64,000 bases of DNA from Ktedonobacter robiniae (lineage in GTDB: Bacteria > Chloroflexota > Ktedonobacteria > Ktedonobacterales > Ktedonobacteraceae). Made by a program: the position numbers and the translations under genes. Positions 51,452 through 61,140 of the stretch are shown piece after piece. The notes beneath the pieces are model-generated. The model made no database searches. It had not been told where the DNA came from and saw only the letters and a list, made by a program, of their open reading frames with translations. Position 1 is the first letter of the stretch. Every line of letters starts with the position of its first letter. Location: NCBI RefSeq assembly GCF_016587375.1, contig NZ_BNJG01000002.1:1116001-1180000 (forward strand), read 5' to 3'.

Positions 51452-52122
51452 GCGAGGAAAAAATTCGCGTTCTCATCGTTGATGATCAGCGCCTGATGCG
51501 CGAGGGGCTGCGCATCATCCTGGAGGGTGCACCTGACATCGAGCTTGTTGGCGAGGCCGAGAACGGGCTGAGCGCGCTCCAGATCGCCGAGAGCCAGGAA
51601 CCTGATGTCATCCTGATGGACATTCGCATGCCCGTGCTCGATGGCATTGCCGCGACCGAGCGCGTTCTCCAACAGGCGCTCAAGAGGCCACGCATCCTGC
51701 TCCTGACCACCTTCGATACACCTGAGCTGGTGATCGAGGGCATGCGAGCTGGCGCCTCCGGCTATCTGCTCAAGGATTGCAGCGCGGAGGAGTTGTGTAC
51801 CGCCATCCGGGCCGTGGCGCGCGGCCAGGTACTTCTACAGGCATCGAGCGCCGCTCAGCTCCTTGCCAGCCTGCAAACTCGACCAGCGGCCCCAGAAGTC
51901 ACTCCCTTAAGCGTAGCAGAGCAACTGGGGCTGACCACGCGCGAACTGGAGGTCGTGCGCCTGGTCACGCTAGGACAGAGCAACACTGAGATCGCCGCCA
52001 CGCTCTTCGTCAGTGAAGCTACCGTTAAGACCCACATCAACCATATCTTCTCCAAGCTGGGCGCCCGTAACCGCTCCCAGGCCATCATCAAAGCCCGCCA
52101 GCTCGGCTTAAGCCGAGAGTGA
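51448..52122 (+). CDS. NarL/FixJ-family response regulator
   Basis: A 224-residue regulator. The receiver domain has the acidic pair in VLIVDDQRLMREGL, the phospho-acceptor Asp in DVILMDIRMPVLD (about residue 54) and the Lys in GYLLKDCSAEEL. The LuxR-type helix-turn-helix is LTTRELEVVRLVTLGQSNTEIAATLFVSEATVKTHINHIFSKLGARNRSQAI. The start is GTG 51448, overlapping the kinase gene. It forms a complete two-component pair; the targets are unknown. Confidence 0.93.
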   Translation: MSEEKIRVLIVDDQRLMREGLRIILEGAPDIELVGEAENGLSALQIAESQEPDVILMDIRMPVLDGIAATERVLQQALKRPRILLLTTFDTPELVIEGMRAGASGYLLKDCSAEELCTAIRAVARGQVLLQASSAAQLLASLQTRPAAPEVTPLSVAEQLGLTTRELEVVRLVTLGQSNTEIAATLFVSEATVKTHINHIFSKLGARNRSQAIIKARQLGLSRE

Positions 52123-52265
52123 AAAAGTATTATATATCCATTTAGGCAAAGGGACTATAGGTTCGCGAAGAGCAAGATCGAAGAAGTTTTGGCCTCTCCT
52201 CTATGTTACGATACTCACACTCCCGCTCATGGGAACACATCATCGGAAGCAAGGAGCAGACATCC

Positions 52266-52793
52266 ATGACAGAACAGGCATCTCCCATCGTCACATTTTA
52301 CCAACAAGGTTGGGAGAACTACCAGCAAGCCCTCGTCGCAACCATCGCATCGCTTTCATCCGAACAACTTGCCCTCCCTATTGCACCACATTACTTGTCA
52401 ATCGGAGAACTTCTCGCCCATATGATCGATGCACGCGTCTCCTGGTTCTCCAGGTGGCTGGGGGAAGAAAATGCCGATATGGCTCACTGGCATGAGGTGC
52501 GGAGCAGGGACGAGCAAGCTGTGTATGAGGCAGCAGAGCTGGTCGCCATATTCGAGAAGACCTGGCACGTAATGTCTTCCGCCATGACCCGCTGGACTTC
52601 CGCTGATTTGGAACAGCTTATTTCACCCCCGGCCTCTCATCAGGCATGGCTACAGGATCAAGGGCTAGAAGAAGAGCCTGCGCACACCCGACAGTGGATT
52701 GTCTGGCATGTCCTTGAACATGAGATCCATCATGGAGGCGAGCTTTCCCTGGCCTTGGGAACATATGGTCTGGCAAGTTTCTATACCTGGTGA
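52266..52793 (+). CDS. DinB-like four-helix protein
   Basis: A protein of about 175 residues with the DinB/YfiT-like bundle. The helix-1 pattern YQQGWENYQQALVATIASLS is followed by LSIGELLAHMIDARVSWFSRW, with the first metal His. The C-terminal RQWIVWHVLEHEIHHGGELSLAL carries the His residues of the metal site. It probably binds a divalent metal; members include thiol transferases and DNA-damage-inducible proteins. ATG 52266 follows AAGGAGC. Confidence 0.82.
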   Translation: MTEQASPIVTFYQQGWENYQQALVATIASLSSEQLALPIAPHYLSIGELLAHMIDARVSWFSRWLGEENADMAHWHEVRSRDEQAVYEAAELVAIFEKTWHVMSSAMTRWTSADLEQLISPPASHQAWLQDQGLEEEPAHTRQWIVWHVLEHEIHHGGELSLALGTYGLASFYTW

Positions 52794-52913
52794 GCATCAA
52801 AGATCCCCTTTACCCAAATCAGCCACATCGGCATCACTCTCACTAAAAGAGCGCCAGTTGCCCATAACGTATCCACATGTTATCCTGGCGCTCGCACCTG
52901 CTCTCTTGTGGAA

Positions 52914-55900
52914 TCATACTATCCCTTTCTCGCGCGCTCTTGCAACCACCTGGATGCGGTTCTGGACGTCTAGTTTCTGGCACAGATGCCTGACGTGGAC
53001 TTTGATGGTACTGACTGCGACGATCAGCGTGTCGGCTATTTCCTGATTCGACATGCCTCTGGCGACGAGTTGAAGGATTTCATACTCACGCTCGCTCAAG
53101 CCACAAGGGCGCGCGGGCGGATCGAGGTTTTTGTCGAACGCTCCAAGCAGTGTGTGCGCGTATCCCCTGGCGCTTCCCGCTCTCTCAAGTCTTCGCAAGA
53201 GTTTTCGCAGCGGTTCCCCCAAATCAAGAAAGGTGCGCAGGTAGCCCTCTGGTCCCGCCAGGTTCAGCGTCTCGTTAAGCATTTGCACGGCCTGCTGGCG
53301 TCGCTGCAATCCCAAAAAGGCGCTCGCCTGTAGCGCCTGGGCCACGAAGACATTTCTCACGTGTTTCCTCTGCTGTGCCCTTGCCCCCACCACTTCGAGC
53401 AAGCTGAGCACGGCGTCATACTTCTCTTCGGCTAGCCAGACTCTGGCCAGAGCGAGCAATTCGTCATCCCACACCTGGCCTGGAGCGTGTTCTCTCCCTT
53501 GCTCTACGTCGATGCCCCGTTTGTGCAGCACCCACTTTGCCTTTCCCAGGTCCCCCTGCAGGAGCGCCAGGTGAACGGCATTGGCAGCTATGCGTTCGCT
53601 TAGCCAGGGGACATTTCCTATGAGCGCGATCTGCTCTGCCCGCCGCACTTCGCGCCATCCTTGCTCGATCTCCCCCTGGGCCGCGGCAATGAGGGCCAGG
53701 AGACAGTAGCCATATAACAGCGATTTGATCTCACCACAGCGCTCACCCATCTCGATACCTAGCAGGACGTGACGCCGGGCTGCAGCAAGTTCATTGCGCT
53801 CATAGAAAAGTTCGGCCAGCCCAATATGGATGAAGCCCGCGACTGGCACGCGTTGTTGTTCCGTATCTCCCGTGATGTGCAGAGCCTGCTGGAGAATGGC
53901 CTCCGCTTCGGTCAATTTGCCTTGATCCATACAGGTCGCGGCCAGGTATCGGCTGGCAAACATGGCGGTGCGCAGGCTGCCCAGAGCCAGGCTGAGGTGT
54001 TGAGCTTCTGCCAGCATGCGGTAAGACTCATCCAGATTTTTGGATGTTCCGCTCAGGCCAAAGGCGACATCGGCACGCAGCAGCGCTCGTTCTTTCGGCA
54101 GCACCTGCAGGGCCTGTTGGGAGAAAGCAAGCACTTGCGGGAGATCATTGCGAAAGGCGGCAAGCCTGGCGCGCAGAGCCATGATCTCCCCTCGCAGCGC
54201 ACCTTTTGCCGCTTCTTCGTTTCGCCTCTCAATGGTATCAAGCCTCGTTTTGACCTCCTCCAGGTTACTCTGTCCACTCAAAAGTAGGGCCCAGGCGTAC
54301 AGCATCTCCAGATGTGGATACCTTTCACGCGCTGAGACAGGAAGTTTCTGTATCCAGGCCAGCAGCCTTGCCACCTCGCCTTTTTTCCACAGCCATTCCT
54401 CACCCATGTGTTCAAGCAGACGCCTGGCTCTCTCGGTGTCCTGCGCGGCCAGGGCGTACTCAAGCGCCTCTTCCCTCATGCCCTGCTGCTCATACAAGTC
54501 TGTTGCTCGCCGGTACAGGTGTGAGACGAGATCAGGCAGACTACGCTGCAATTTCTCGCAGAGAAATTCGCGGAAGAGGGTGTGATACCGATATCGTTGG
54601 CGTCCTTCGTCCAGCGGGACAAGAAAGAGATTGGCACGTTCAAGCGTGTCGAGCAGACGCCGGGCACGCTCTACGCTGCCCTGGGCTCTCTCGTCATCAC
54701 ACATGGCGGCACAGAGAGGAGGGGTAAGTTCCGTCAGCAGGGTGGTCGAGAGGAGAAAATGCTGCACAACCTCCGGCTGCTGGGCGAAAATCTCTTCGGC
54801 GAAATAATCAAAGAGAGAACGCTGACTCCCGCTCAAACGTGTCAGCACTTCGCCTGGTCTCTGTTGCCCTCGCATGGCTAGACCGACTAGGTGCAAGCCC
54901 GCGATCCATCCGTCGAGCCGCTGCTCCAAGAGAGCCTGTTCCTCATCCGAGAGCTCCAGGTCGGTGCAGGTATGCAGAAAACATCTGATCTCGCCTGGCG
55001 TTACGCGGAGATCGCTGGCACGCAATTCGACGAGTTCCCCATACAAGCGGGCTCGTCCCAGGGCCAGCGGTGGCTCACTCCGGCTAGCAAGAAGAAGATG
55101 CATGCTGGCTGGGAGATGGGCCAGGAGCATGTTCATGCCCTCATGAATCTGTGGATGCGTGATCACATGATACTCGTCGAGGATGAGGATACCAGCTGGC
55201 CTCTTCCCCAAAGTATTCACCAAGGTTGCCAGAACAGTTTCCAGCGGCATCTGGGGGGTCGAGGCGAGCGAGGCAGCAATATCAAAATCCGTATTTGCCT
55301 GTTCTCCCTGCAGTGCATGCCAGACCATCCTCCAGAAACGGGTGGGATCGTTGTCTCGTTCACTCAGCGTGATCCAGGCGATGGTGCTTTCGTCTCCCCG
55401 TTGTTGCCTGAAGCGTTCGTACCACTTGCTCAACAGCGTTGTTTTTCCGAAGCCAGCCGGGGCTGTCACCAGCGTGAATTTGACGCTCAGGCTTTGATCG
55501 AGCTGTTCCAGCAACTTTGGCCGTTCGATCATCCTGTTCGCGTGCAGAGGAGGAAGAAAGGTGGTCGCAACCAGTGGCTGACTCTGACTCAACAAGGTCG
55601 TGTTGTGCTGGCTTCTCCACTGGCTCACTAGCCGGGAAGTTACCTCGCGTAATCGCTCCAGGCCCAGATCTTCGCTACGTCCAATATAAGTCTTGGCTAG
55701 CTTCCCGCCCTGGCTGCGATAGGCGATCCAGTACCACCCTCCCCGTCGTCGGCGCTCCTTACGCGCAGTAAAAGAACCAATTTCATTCACAAAGAAAAAG
55801 GACCGATTCTCCTCCTCAGTCAGCCAGGAATACCACTGCTGCGACCCAACTAGCACCGAGGTCTTTTTGTTCTCTGGTAGTACCAGGACTTCCTGTTCAA

Positions 55901-55922
55901 CTCGTGGGGTGGTTCGTGCCAT
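52914..55922 (-). CDS. LuxR-family ATP-binding regulator, MalT-like
   Basis: A 1002-residue protein. An N-terminal module of about 100 residues (FFVNEIGSFTARKERRRRGG, WYWIAYRSQGGKLAKTYIGR) precedes a STAND/MalT-type NTPase. Walker A is TAPAGFGKTTLLSKWY near 167 and Walker B is GILILDEYHVI near 258. A long TPR-like helical region follows (residues about 480-900). The C terminus is a LuxR helix-turn-helix (LSEREYEILQLVARGMSNQEIADTLIVAVSTIKVHVRHL). It should be a ligand- and ATP-controlled activator. It is convergent with the DinB-like gene. Confidence 0.92.
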   Translation of the reverse strand: MARTTPRVEQEVLVLPENKKTSVLVGSQQWYSWLTEEENRSFFFVNEIGSFTARKERRRRGGWYWIAYRSQGGKLAKTYIGRSEDLGLERLREVTSRLVSQWRSQHNTTLLSQSQPLVATTFLPPLHANRMIERPKLLEQLDQSLSVKFTLVTAPAGFGKTTLLSKWYERFRQQRGDESTIAWITLSERDNDPTRFWRMVWHALQGEQANTDFDIAASLASTPQMPLETVLATLVNTLGKRPAGILILDEYHVITHPQIHEGMNMLLAHLPASMHLLLASRSEPPLALGRARLYGELVELRASDLRVTPGEIRCFLHTCTDLELSDEEQALLEQRLDGWIAGLHLVGLAMRGQQRPGEVLTRLSGSQRSLFDYFAEEIFAQQPEVVQHFLLSTTLLTELTPPLCAAMCDDERAQGSVERARRLLDTLERANLFLVPLDEGRQRYRYHTLFREFLCEKLQRSLPDLVSHLYRRATDLYEQQGMREEALEYALAAQDTERARRLLEHMGEEWLWKKGEVARLLAWIQKLPVSARERYPHLEMLYAWALLLSGQSNLEEVKTRLDTIERRNEEAAKGALRGEIMALRARLAAFRNDLPQVLAFSQQALQVLPKERALLRADVAFGLSGTSKNLDESYRMLAEAQHLSLALGSLRTAMFASRYLAATCMDQGKLTEAEAILQQALHITGDTEQQRVPVAGFIHIGLAELFYERNELAAARRHVLLGIEMGERCGEIKSLLYGYCLLALIAAAQGEIEQGWREVRRAEQIALIGNVPWLSERIAANAVHLALLQGDLGKAKWVLHKRGIDVEQGREHAPGQVWDDELLALARVWLAEEKYDAVLSLLEVVGARAQQRKHVRNVFVAQALQASAFLGLQRRQQAVQMLNETLNLAGPEGYLRTFLDLGEPLRKLLRRLERAGSARGYAHTLLGAFDKNLDPPARPCGLSEREYEILQLVARGMSNQEIADTLIVAVSTIKVHVRHLCQKLDVQNRIQVVARAREKGIV

Positions 55923-56107
55923 CGTTTTTTCTTATCCCGTCGATACTTATTAACCCATGTGAGTACAGCATAAACACTGAACGTTCCTGCTGTCAACAGA
56001 AGCCAACTCACGCCGCCGGGATTTTTGAAATGCCAGTTCCCCTACTCATGCTTGTCTTCCAGGGGAGCTGGCTCAATTTCTCAAAGAAACGCAGATTCAC
56101 AGCCTCA

Positions 56108-57118
56108 TTAAGCTCTGCCCGCTACTTCTCCACTGGCACTCCCCAATAGCTCATCAATCTGGCGCATCTGTTCCTGATTGAGTGGGCCGTACTGCATGGC
56201 TGCGGCATTCTCCTCTACCTGTTTGACAGTCTTAAAGCCGGGGATAGGGATAGTATGCCCGCTGCGCGCCCAGAGCCAGCCCAGAGCACCCTGTGCCAGC
56301 GTACGGCCATCACTCGTCAGGACCTCGCGAACCTGGTCGAGTCGCTGCAACAATCCTGGTAAGCGTTCGCTATTGAGGTAATTCCACGAAAAGTCAGACA
56401 GTCGAATATCTTCTTGTCCTATCTGCTCTCTTGAGGTATATTTCCCGGTCAACACGCCCATCGCCAGGGGACCCCTGTTGATACTCGCCAGATTGTGTTC
56501 TTCGCACACCGCTAAGATGGCGGGATTGTCCTCAAAGACATTGAGCGTATGCTGAATGGCCGTACAATGCGGTCCCTGGGCGAAAAGGCTCGCGCGTTCT
56601 GGATCGTCCGTGCTCCACCCATAATAGCGAATTTTTCCCTCCGCCACGAGTTGTTCCATCTCTTCACGCACCTCTACGGCCCTCTCAAGATCATAGTCAT
56701 TAAAATGGAGTTGGTAGAGGTCGATATAATCCGTTTGTAGGCGGCGTAAGCTCTCTTCGCAGACCCGACGAACGCCTGATCGAGGATCATCCAGACCGCC
56801 GGTAATTCTGCGTGTTTCTTCGTCGAACTGGTCCCCAACCTTGGTAGCGATCAGCACATTTGCGCGCCGCTTTCCTAGCGCCTGGCCGAGGATACGTTCG
56901 CTATGCCCACAACCATAAACCCCGGCCGTATCAAACAGGGTCACACCCAGGTCGAGCGCCCTCTGAATAGCTCGAATAGACTCCGCATCGTCTACTTTGC
57001 CATATCCTAAGGCCAGGTCGCCCGCCCAGAACGGCCCGCCAATCGCCCAACAGCCCATACCCAGCGCACTCACTTCAATGCCGCTTCTTCCCAGCGTTCG
57101 TGTCATTTCTGCAGACAT
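56108..57118 (-). CDS. Aldo/keto reductase
   Basis: A protein of about 336 residues. The TIM-barrel family marks are LGRSGIEVSALGMGCWAIGG at the start, LGVTLFDTAGVYGCGHSE with the catalytic Asp and Tyr, and LIATKVGDQF with Lys. TDYIDLYQLHFNDYDLE carries the His, and IPIPGFKTVKQVEENAAAM is the NADP-binding end. It should reduce sugar-type aldehydes or ketones with NADPH. ATG 57118 follows GAGGAGAG. Confidence 0.9.
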   Translation of the reverse strand: MSAEMTRTLGRSGIEVSALGMGCWAIGGPFWAGDLALGYGKVDDAESIRAIQRALDLGVTLFDTAGVYGCGHSERILGQALGKRRANVLIATKVGDQFDEETRRITGGLDDPRSGVRRVCEESLRRLQTDYIDLYQLHFNDYDLERAVEVREEMEQLVAEGKIRYYGWSTDDPERASLFAQGPHCTAIQHTLNVFEDNPAILAVCEEHNLASINRGPLAMGVLTGKYTSREQIGQEDIRLSDFSWNYLNSERLPGLLQRLDQVREVLTSDGRTLAQGALGWLWARSGHTIPIPGFKTVKQVEENAAAMQYGPLNQEQMRQIDELLGSASGEVAGRA

Positions 57119-57355
57119 TGCTCTCTCCTCTTCAAATAACATGTTTATGACATGTGTCCGTTTTCATGCTCCAAGCATAAACGTAAACACGCTTCCCGCC
57201 ATCCACCAGAAAGAGAAGCATCAGGAGTATTTTTCCAGAAGCACAAGAGGATCTCTGCCTGATTTGGGAGGCAAAAATCCTCTTATTATGGGTGCTTCTA
57301 CCTCCACTTTTCTCCCAAACTTACCAAACATCTTTGGAGGATGACTTCATACCTC

Positions 57356-57407
57356 ATAAGAAAGCGGGACGGTAGACCTCAAGAGGTCTACCGTCCCGCT
57401 TTCTTAT
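57356..57407 (-). terminator. Perfect 25-bp hairpin terminator
   Basis: Arms 57356-57380 and 57383-57407 are exact inverted repeats, eight bases beyond the stop of the large glycosidase. The 57143-57355 stretch has no gene. Confidence 0.75.
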
Positions 57408-57414
57408 CATAGGC

Positions 57415-60400
57415 TCAGGCGTAGATGCCGAATTCCCAGAGGGAGTAGCCATAGGTAGTGCCACGCTGCGTGGCGTACAGGCGTACATACCTGCCGGAGC
57501 CGGTGACATCGAAGTCGTCGAAGCCTCCGTCACCGCTGGTGGTTGAGTAGATCGTCGTCCAATTGGTGCCGTCATTCGAGGTCTGGATCTGGTAGGCACT
57601 GCCATAGGCGCTCTCCCAGGCCAGTTGAATGTGCTTGATCGAAGTCACCTGGCCGAGATCAACCTGAAGCCACTGGGGATCGCTCCAGTCGCTTGCCCAG
57701 CGCGTCGAGAAGTTGCCATCGGTCGCGTTCGACGCCGGGAAGGGCGCGCCAGTGCCCGTTGCCTGGTAGGACGAGGCGGTCGTGGGCTTGCCAGTTGACA
57801 CATTGGTCCCGTTTACCGGCGGCGGGCCAACCTTGAATGACTTTGTCTCGATGCCAACGTTCCCCTGGCCGTCGTAGGCGTAGACGTAGACTTTCCAGAC
57901 GCCCATCTGCTGCGGAGCGGTAACCGAGAAGGTTCCCGCGCCCGTCTGAGTAAAGGTGGCGTAGGAGAGCCCCGTACCTCCATCGACGTACTTATGGGTA
58001 AACATCAGGTTATAGCGGACCGGGTCGTTGTTGGGATCGCTGGTGCTCACCGAGACGGTAAACTGGCCGCCCGCCGGAACATTTGTCGACGGACTCACCG
58101 ACATACTGGAGATGACGGGTGGAGTGTTGGCCGAACTCTGCCCGCTATAGGCCTGCTTGAGCGAGTGATAGGCCAGCCGCTTCCAACCGCCGGTTAAGAG
58201 ATTCAGCCATACACCGCCAAAGTCGTTCTCGATGCCGTAGTTGAAGAGCGTGCCACCCAGGGCCACGCCGGTATGCCCCGTGATACAGTTCCAGTCGCTG
58301 GGATAGGCATCACGCTTCTGCACATCTGTTGGCTCCGTGGGCACACCATTGGCGTCGTTGGGAACCTCCCATTCGCCTGGGGCACCACCCTCGGTGAGGA
58401 TGTATGGTTTGGTGTAGCCACCATTAATCCAATCCTGCTTGACCGAACAGACGGCGCCATAGGAGTTGACCGCGTAGAGGTCGAGGTTGGGCGAGTTGGC
58501 CTTGTAATACGCCCAGGCTCCTGTCCAGGCATCGGTCGAGGTCACCGGGTGATTGGGATCGATGGCGTGAATGGCCTGGGCAACCTGGTCGACGTACTGC
58601 GCGTAGGCGTTGCGCTCCTGCTCAAGCTGCGTGCCTGAGTAGGTATTCTGCATCGTGAGAATGACCTCGTTGCCGACATCCCACATGAGTACGCCTGGAT
58701 GATCCTTATAGGTCGTGACCCAGTTCTTGATGTCATTGAGGGTGTTGGTCTTATAGGTCGTATCGTTCAGGTAGTCGGCGCCCTGGTTAAGCCAGAAGCC
58801 ATTGACAACCTTGATGCCATAGGCCGCCGCTGAGTCGAGAAGAGGCTTGGAAGAAGCATCCGTCCCCCAGGTGCGAATGGTATTTACGCCCATCGATTTC
58901 AGGTCGGGCATATAGGCATCGGCAGCTGCGGCAGGAGGTCCATAAGTCAGGCCCTTGACCTGGTAGGGTGAGCCATTAACGTTCAGTTGCCAGTTCCCCT
59001 GGGTACCTGTGACGTGAACGACGCTGGGCGTTGTGGGCACAGGTGGCGTCGTAAGCGGGGTTGGCGGGGTACCAGTCTTCTGCGAGACAGAGAGCGAGCC
59101 CAGGCTGAGCGTTCCACCCGAGGAGGTGGCGCTACTGGGCGAGGTACAGCCACAGACCGTATTGGGAAAGGAGCCGCCGATGGCGAGATCAAAGACCATG
59201 AAGAAGCCATGATCGATGGCCGCCTGCCAGGTGCTCACACCAACCTGGCTCTCGCTCACAATCCAGATCTGCTGGTTGTCCAGGTAGAAGCGTACCTGCT
59301 CGTCCGAGAGGGTACGGTCAATGATCACAGAATAGGTGTGGTAGTCGGTCTGGCAGCCGGAGCAGGTCGCCAGGCCGCTGGTCTTGCCATTATACTCGTT
59401 GCAGGGGCCATTGGGTGCGGTTCCACAGTGCATGGTCGCGGCCTCCAGGCTGCGCCCATTGACATTCTCCATGACGTCCAGCTCGCCTACCGAGGGCCAG
59501 GACGAAATGTTATTGCGGTAATCGGCGCCCATCAGCCAGAACTTCGGCCAGTAGCCCAGACCATTGGCGGGATTAGGCTGCTTGATAGAGGCCGAGATCA
59601 TCATCTGGCCGCCCGCGGGGGCCGCGAAGTCGCTGCGCTTCGTCTCGATGCGGCCCGAGGTCCATGAGCCATTGGAGTTCAAAGCTGTAATGTTAAGGTG
59701 ACCGCTGCCATCGAGGGAGACGTTGCTGGTCAAACTACTCATCGTCTCGACCTCGCTAGTACCCCAGTTGGCCGGGCCGCCTGGATAGCTCGTTCCGGTA
59801 TCCAGGGTCCAGTCATTCGCGGAGGGAGAGCTACCTGCCGAGCCCGTGAAATTGGCGCTCCAGACGGGGGTCCAGCCCGCAGGCTGCGTTGGGGTTGGCG
59901 TGGGCGTGGTAGATGTGCCACCGGTATAGACCTGGAACTCCCAGAGCGAGTAACCATAGCCGGTTCCGCGCTGCGTGCCGTACATACGGATATAGCGCCC
60001 GCTACCAGAGATGTTGAGGGTCTCGGTGCCACCGGCCCCTGTAGTGGTCGAGTAGATATTTGTCCAGGTGCTGGCATCATTGGAGACCTGAATCTGATAG
60101 GCCTTGCCATAAGCGGCCTCCCACTGCAAGACGACCTTGCAGATGCTTTGGGAGCTACCCAGGTCGACCTGCAACCACTGTGGATCACTGGAGGCACTGC
60201 CCCAGCGCGTGCCTGTATTGCCGTCAACGGCGTTGCTTGCCGCCAGGTCACTACTCTGGATGGAGGAGGCCGTCGCCGACTTATTCAGCGCGGCATTGGT
60301 TGTGCCGCAGCCCGCCCCCTGGAGCGCTCCATAGACCTGGAACTCCCAGAGCGAGTAGCCGTAGCCAGTCGCGCGCTGCGTCCCATACATGCGCACATAG

Positions 60401-60894
60401 CGGCCCGTGCCAGAAATATTGAGCGTCTCCGTTCCACCTGCCCCCGTCGTAGTGGAGTAGATGCTGCTCCAGTTGGTTCCATCGCTGGAGACCTGGATCT
60501 GGTAGGCCTTGCCATACGCGGTCTCCCAGTTCAGCACTACCTGGCTAATGGAGGCCGTCGCGCCCAGGTCCACTTGCAACCACTGTGGATCGCTAAAGGC
60601 ACTCCCCCAGCGCGTGCCTGTATTGCCATCCACGGCAGCCGAGGCAGGAGTACCAGCCGATTCCGTCGAGGAGGCTGTCGCGGGCTGATTCTGCGAGAGC
60701 AGGGTAGCAGCAGCATGAACCCGGGAGATCGAGGTAAAGAGAGGCGAGGCTAGCAACAAACTTACGAGAACTGTAGAGAGTGCGAGGCTGAAGGCCAGCC
60801 CCTTCAAACATTTACGAGCGCGAGCACGAGCATCAGAATGCGAACGAGCGGCGAGAGGAAGATCAGCCCGCTTGCCCATGACAGGTTGAGGCAT
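57415..60894 (-). CDS. Secreted multidomain beta-glucanase: CBM32 x2, GH16, GH5/GH2-like barrel, Ig-like, CBM32
   Basis: About 1159 residues from ATG 60894 (AAGGGAG upstream). After a basic N terminus and a signal helix (FSLALSTVLVSLLLASP) come two near-identical discoidin/CBM32 domains (TASSTESAG..., DPQWLQVDLG...GYSLWEFQVY). A GH16 domain has the catalytic core ELDVMENVNG. A TIM-barrel domain (YQVKGLTYGPP...) has the probable acid/base Glu in MWDVGNEV and nucleophile Glu in ILTEGGAPG. An Ig-like domain (PVISSMSVSPS) and a third CBM32 close it. It probably degrades or remodels beta-1,3-glucan outside the cell. Confidence 0.88.
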   Translation of the reverse strand: MPQPVMGKRADLPLAARSHSDARARARKCLKGLAFSLALSTVLVSLLLASPLFTSISRVHAAATLLSQNQPATASSTESAGTPASAAVDGNTGTRWGSAFSDPQWLQVDLGATASISQVVLNWETAYGKAYQIQVSSDGTNWSSIYSTTTGAGGTETLNISGTGRYVRMYGTQRATGYGYSLWEFQVYGALQGAGCGTTNAALNKSATASSIQSSDLAASNAVDGNTGTRWGSASSDPQWLQVDLGSSQSICKVVLQWEAAYGKAYQIQVSNDASTWTNIYSTTTGAGGTETLNISGSGRYIRMYGTQRGTGYGYSLWEFQVYTGGTSTTPTPTPTQPAGWTPVWSANFTGSAGSSPSANDWTLDTGTSYPGGPANWGTSEVETMSSLTSNVSLDGSGHLNITALNSNGSWTSGRIETKRSDFAAPAGGQMMISASIKQPNPANGLGYWPKFWLMGADYRNNISSWPSVGELDVMENVNGRSLEAATMHCGTAPNGPCNEYNGKTSGLATCSGCQTDYHTYSVIIDRTLSDEQVRFYLDNQQIWIVSESQVGVSTWQAAIDHGFFMVFDLAIGGSFPNTVCGCTSPSSATSSGGTLSLGSLSVSQKTGTPPTPLTTPPVPTTPSVVHVTGTQGNWQLNVNGSPYQVKGLTYGPPAAAADAYMPDLKSMGVNTIRTWGTDASSKPLLDSAAAYGIKVVNGFWLNQGADYLNDTTYKTNTLNDIKNWVTTYKDHPGVLMWDVGNEVILTMQNTYSGTQLEQERNAYAQYVDQVAQAIHAIDPNHPVTSTDAWTGAWAYYKANSPNLDLYAVNSYGAVCSVKQDWINGGYTKPYILTEGGAPGEWEVPNDANGVPTEPTDVQKRDAYPSDWNCITGHTGVALGGTLFNYGIENDFGGVWLNLLTGGWKRLAYHSLKQAYSGQSSANTPPVISSMSVSPSTNVPAGGQFTVSVSTSDPNNDPVRYNLMFTHKYVDGGTGLSYATFTQTGAGTFSVTAPQQMGVWKVYVYAYDGQGNVGIETKSFKVGPPPVNGTNVSTGKPTTASSYQATGTGAPFPASNATDGNFSTRWASDWSDPQWLQVDLGQVTSIKHIQLAWESAYGSAYQIQTSNDGTNWTTIYSTTSGDGGFDDFDVTGSGRYVRLYATQRGTTYGYSLWEFGIYA

Positions 60895-60982
60895 CGCATA
60901 AACTCCCTTCATGCACTGAAGTAGGAACATTCCTTTGTCCCTAAGCCAACCAGTTAGTCACACGCCAGTAGCCGCGCAGCCC

Positions 60983-61007
60983 CAGTAGCCGCGTACGCCA
61001 GTAGCGG
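60983..61007. repeat. AGTAGC-type short repeat, copy 3
   Basis: The unit CCGCGTACGCCAGTAGCGG preceded by CAGTAG. A partial copy (CCAGTAGCCGCGCAG) lies just upstream at 60965. It is the same family as 5230-5252 and 6644-6668. Confidence 0.6.
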
Positions 61008-61014
61008 GCCCTGG

Positions 61015-61140
61015 CTAAAAACATACGAAATCGCCAACCTTATAGGCCGCATAGTCATTGGTGCTTCCATTCATCCAGGCCGCCTGGTTGGGTGGATCAT
61101 AGGGCATCTCGTTCTGGTTCTCTCCTGACTGCCTGGTAGC
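61015..61140 (-). pseudogene. Carbohydrate-binding-module-like fragment
   Basis: On the minus strand an open frame of about 42 codons ends at TAG 61017-61015 and reads YDPPNQAAWMNGSTNDYAAY then KVGDFVCF. It resembles part of a secreted glycosidase or chitin-binding-type module, with no start and an upstream stop. It is probably a relic of a third hydrolase in the locus. The rest of 60931-61350 holds no gene. Confidence 0.4.

Noticed and set aside
59698..60753. A 351-codon open frame on the plus strand
   Set aside because: It is antisense to the repeated CBM32 and GH16 domains; its repetitive, Arg/Ala-rich product mirrors the duplicated real sequence.
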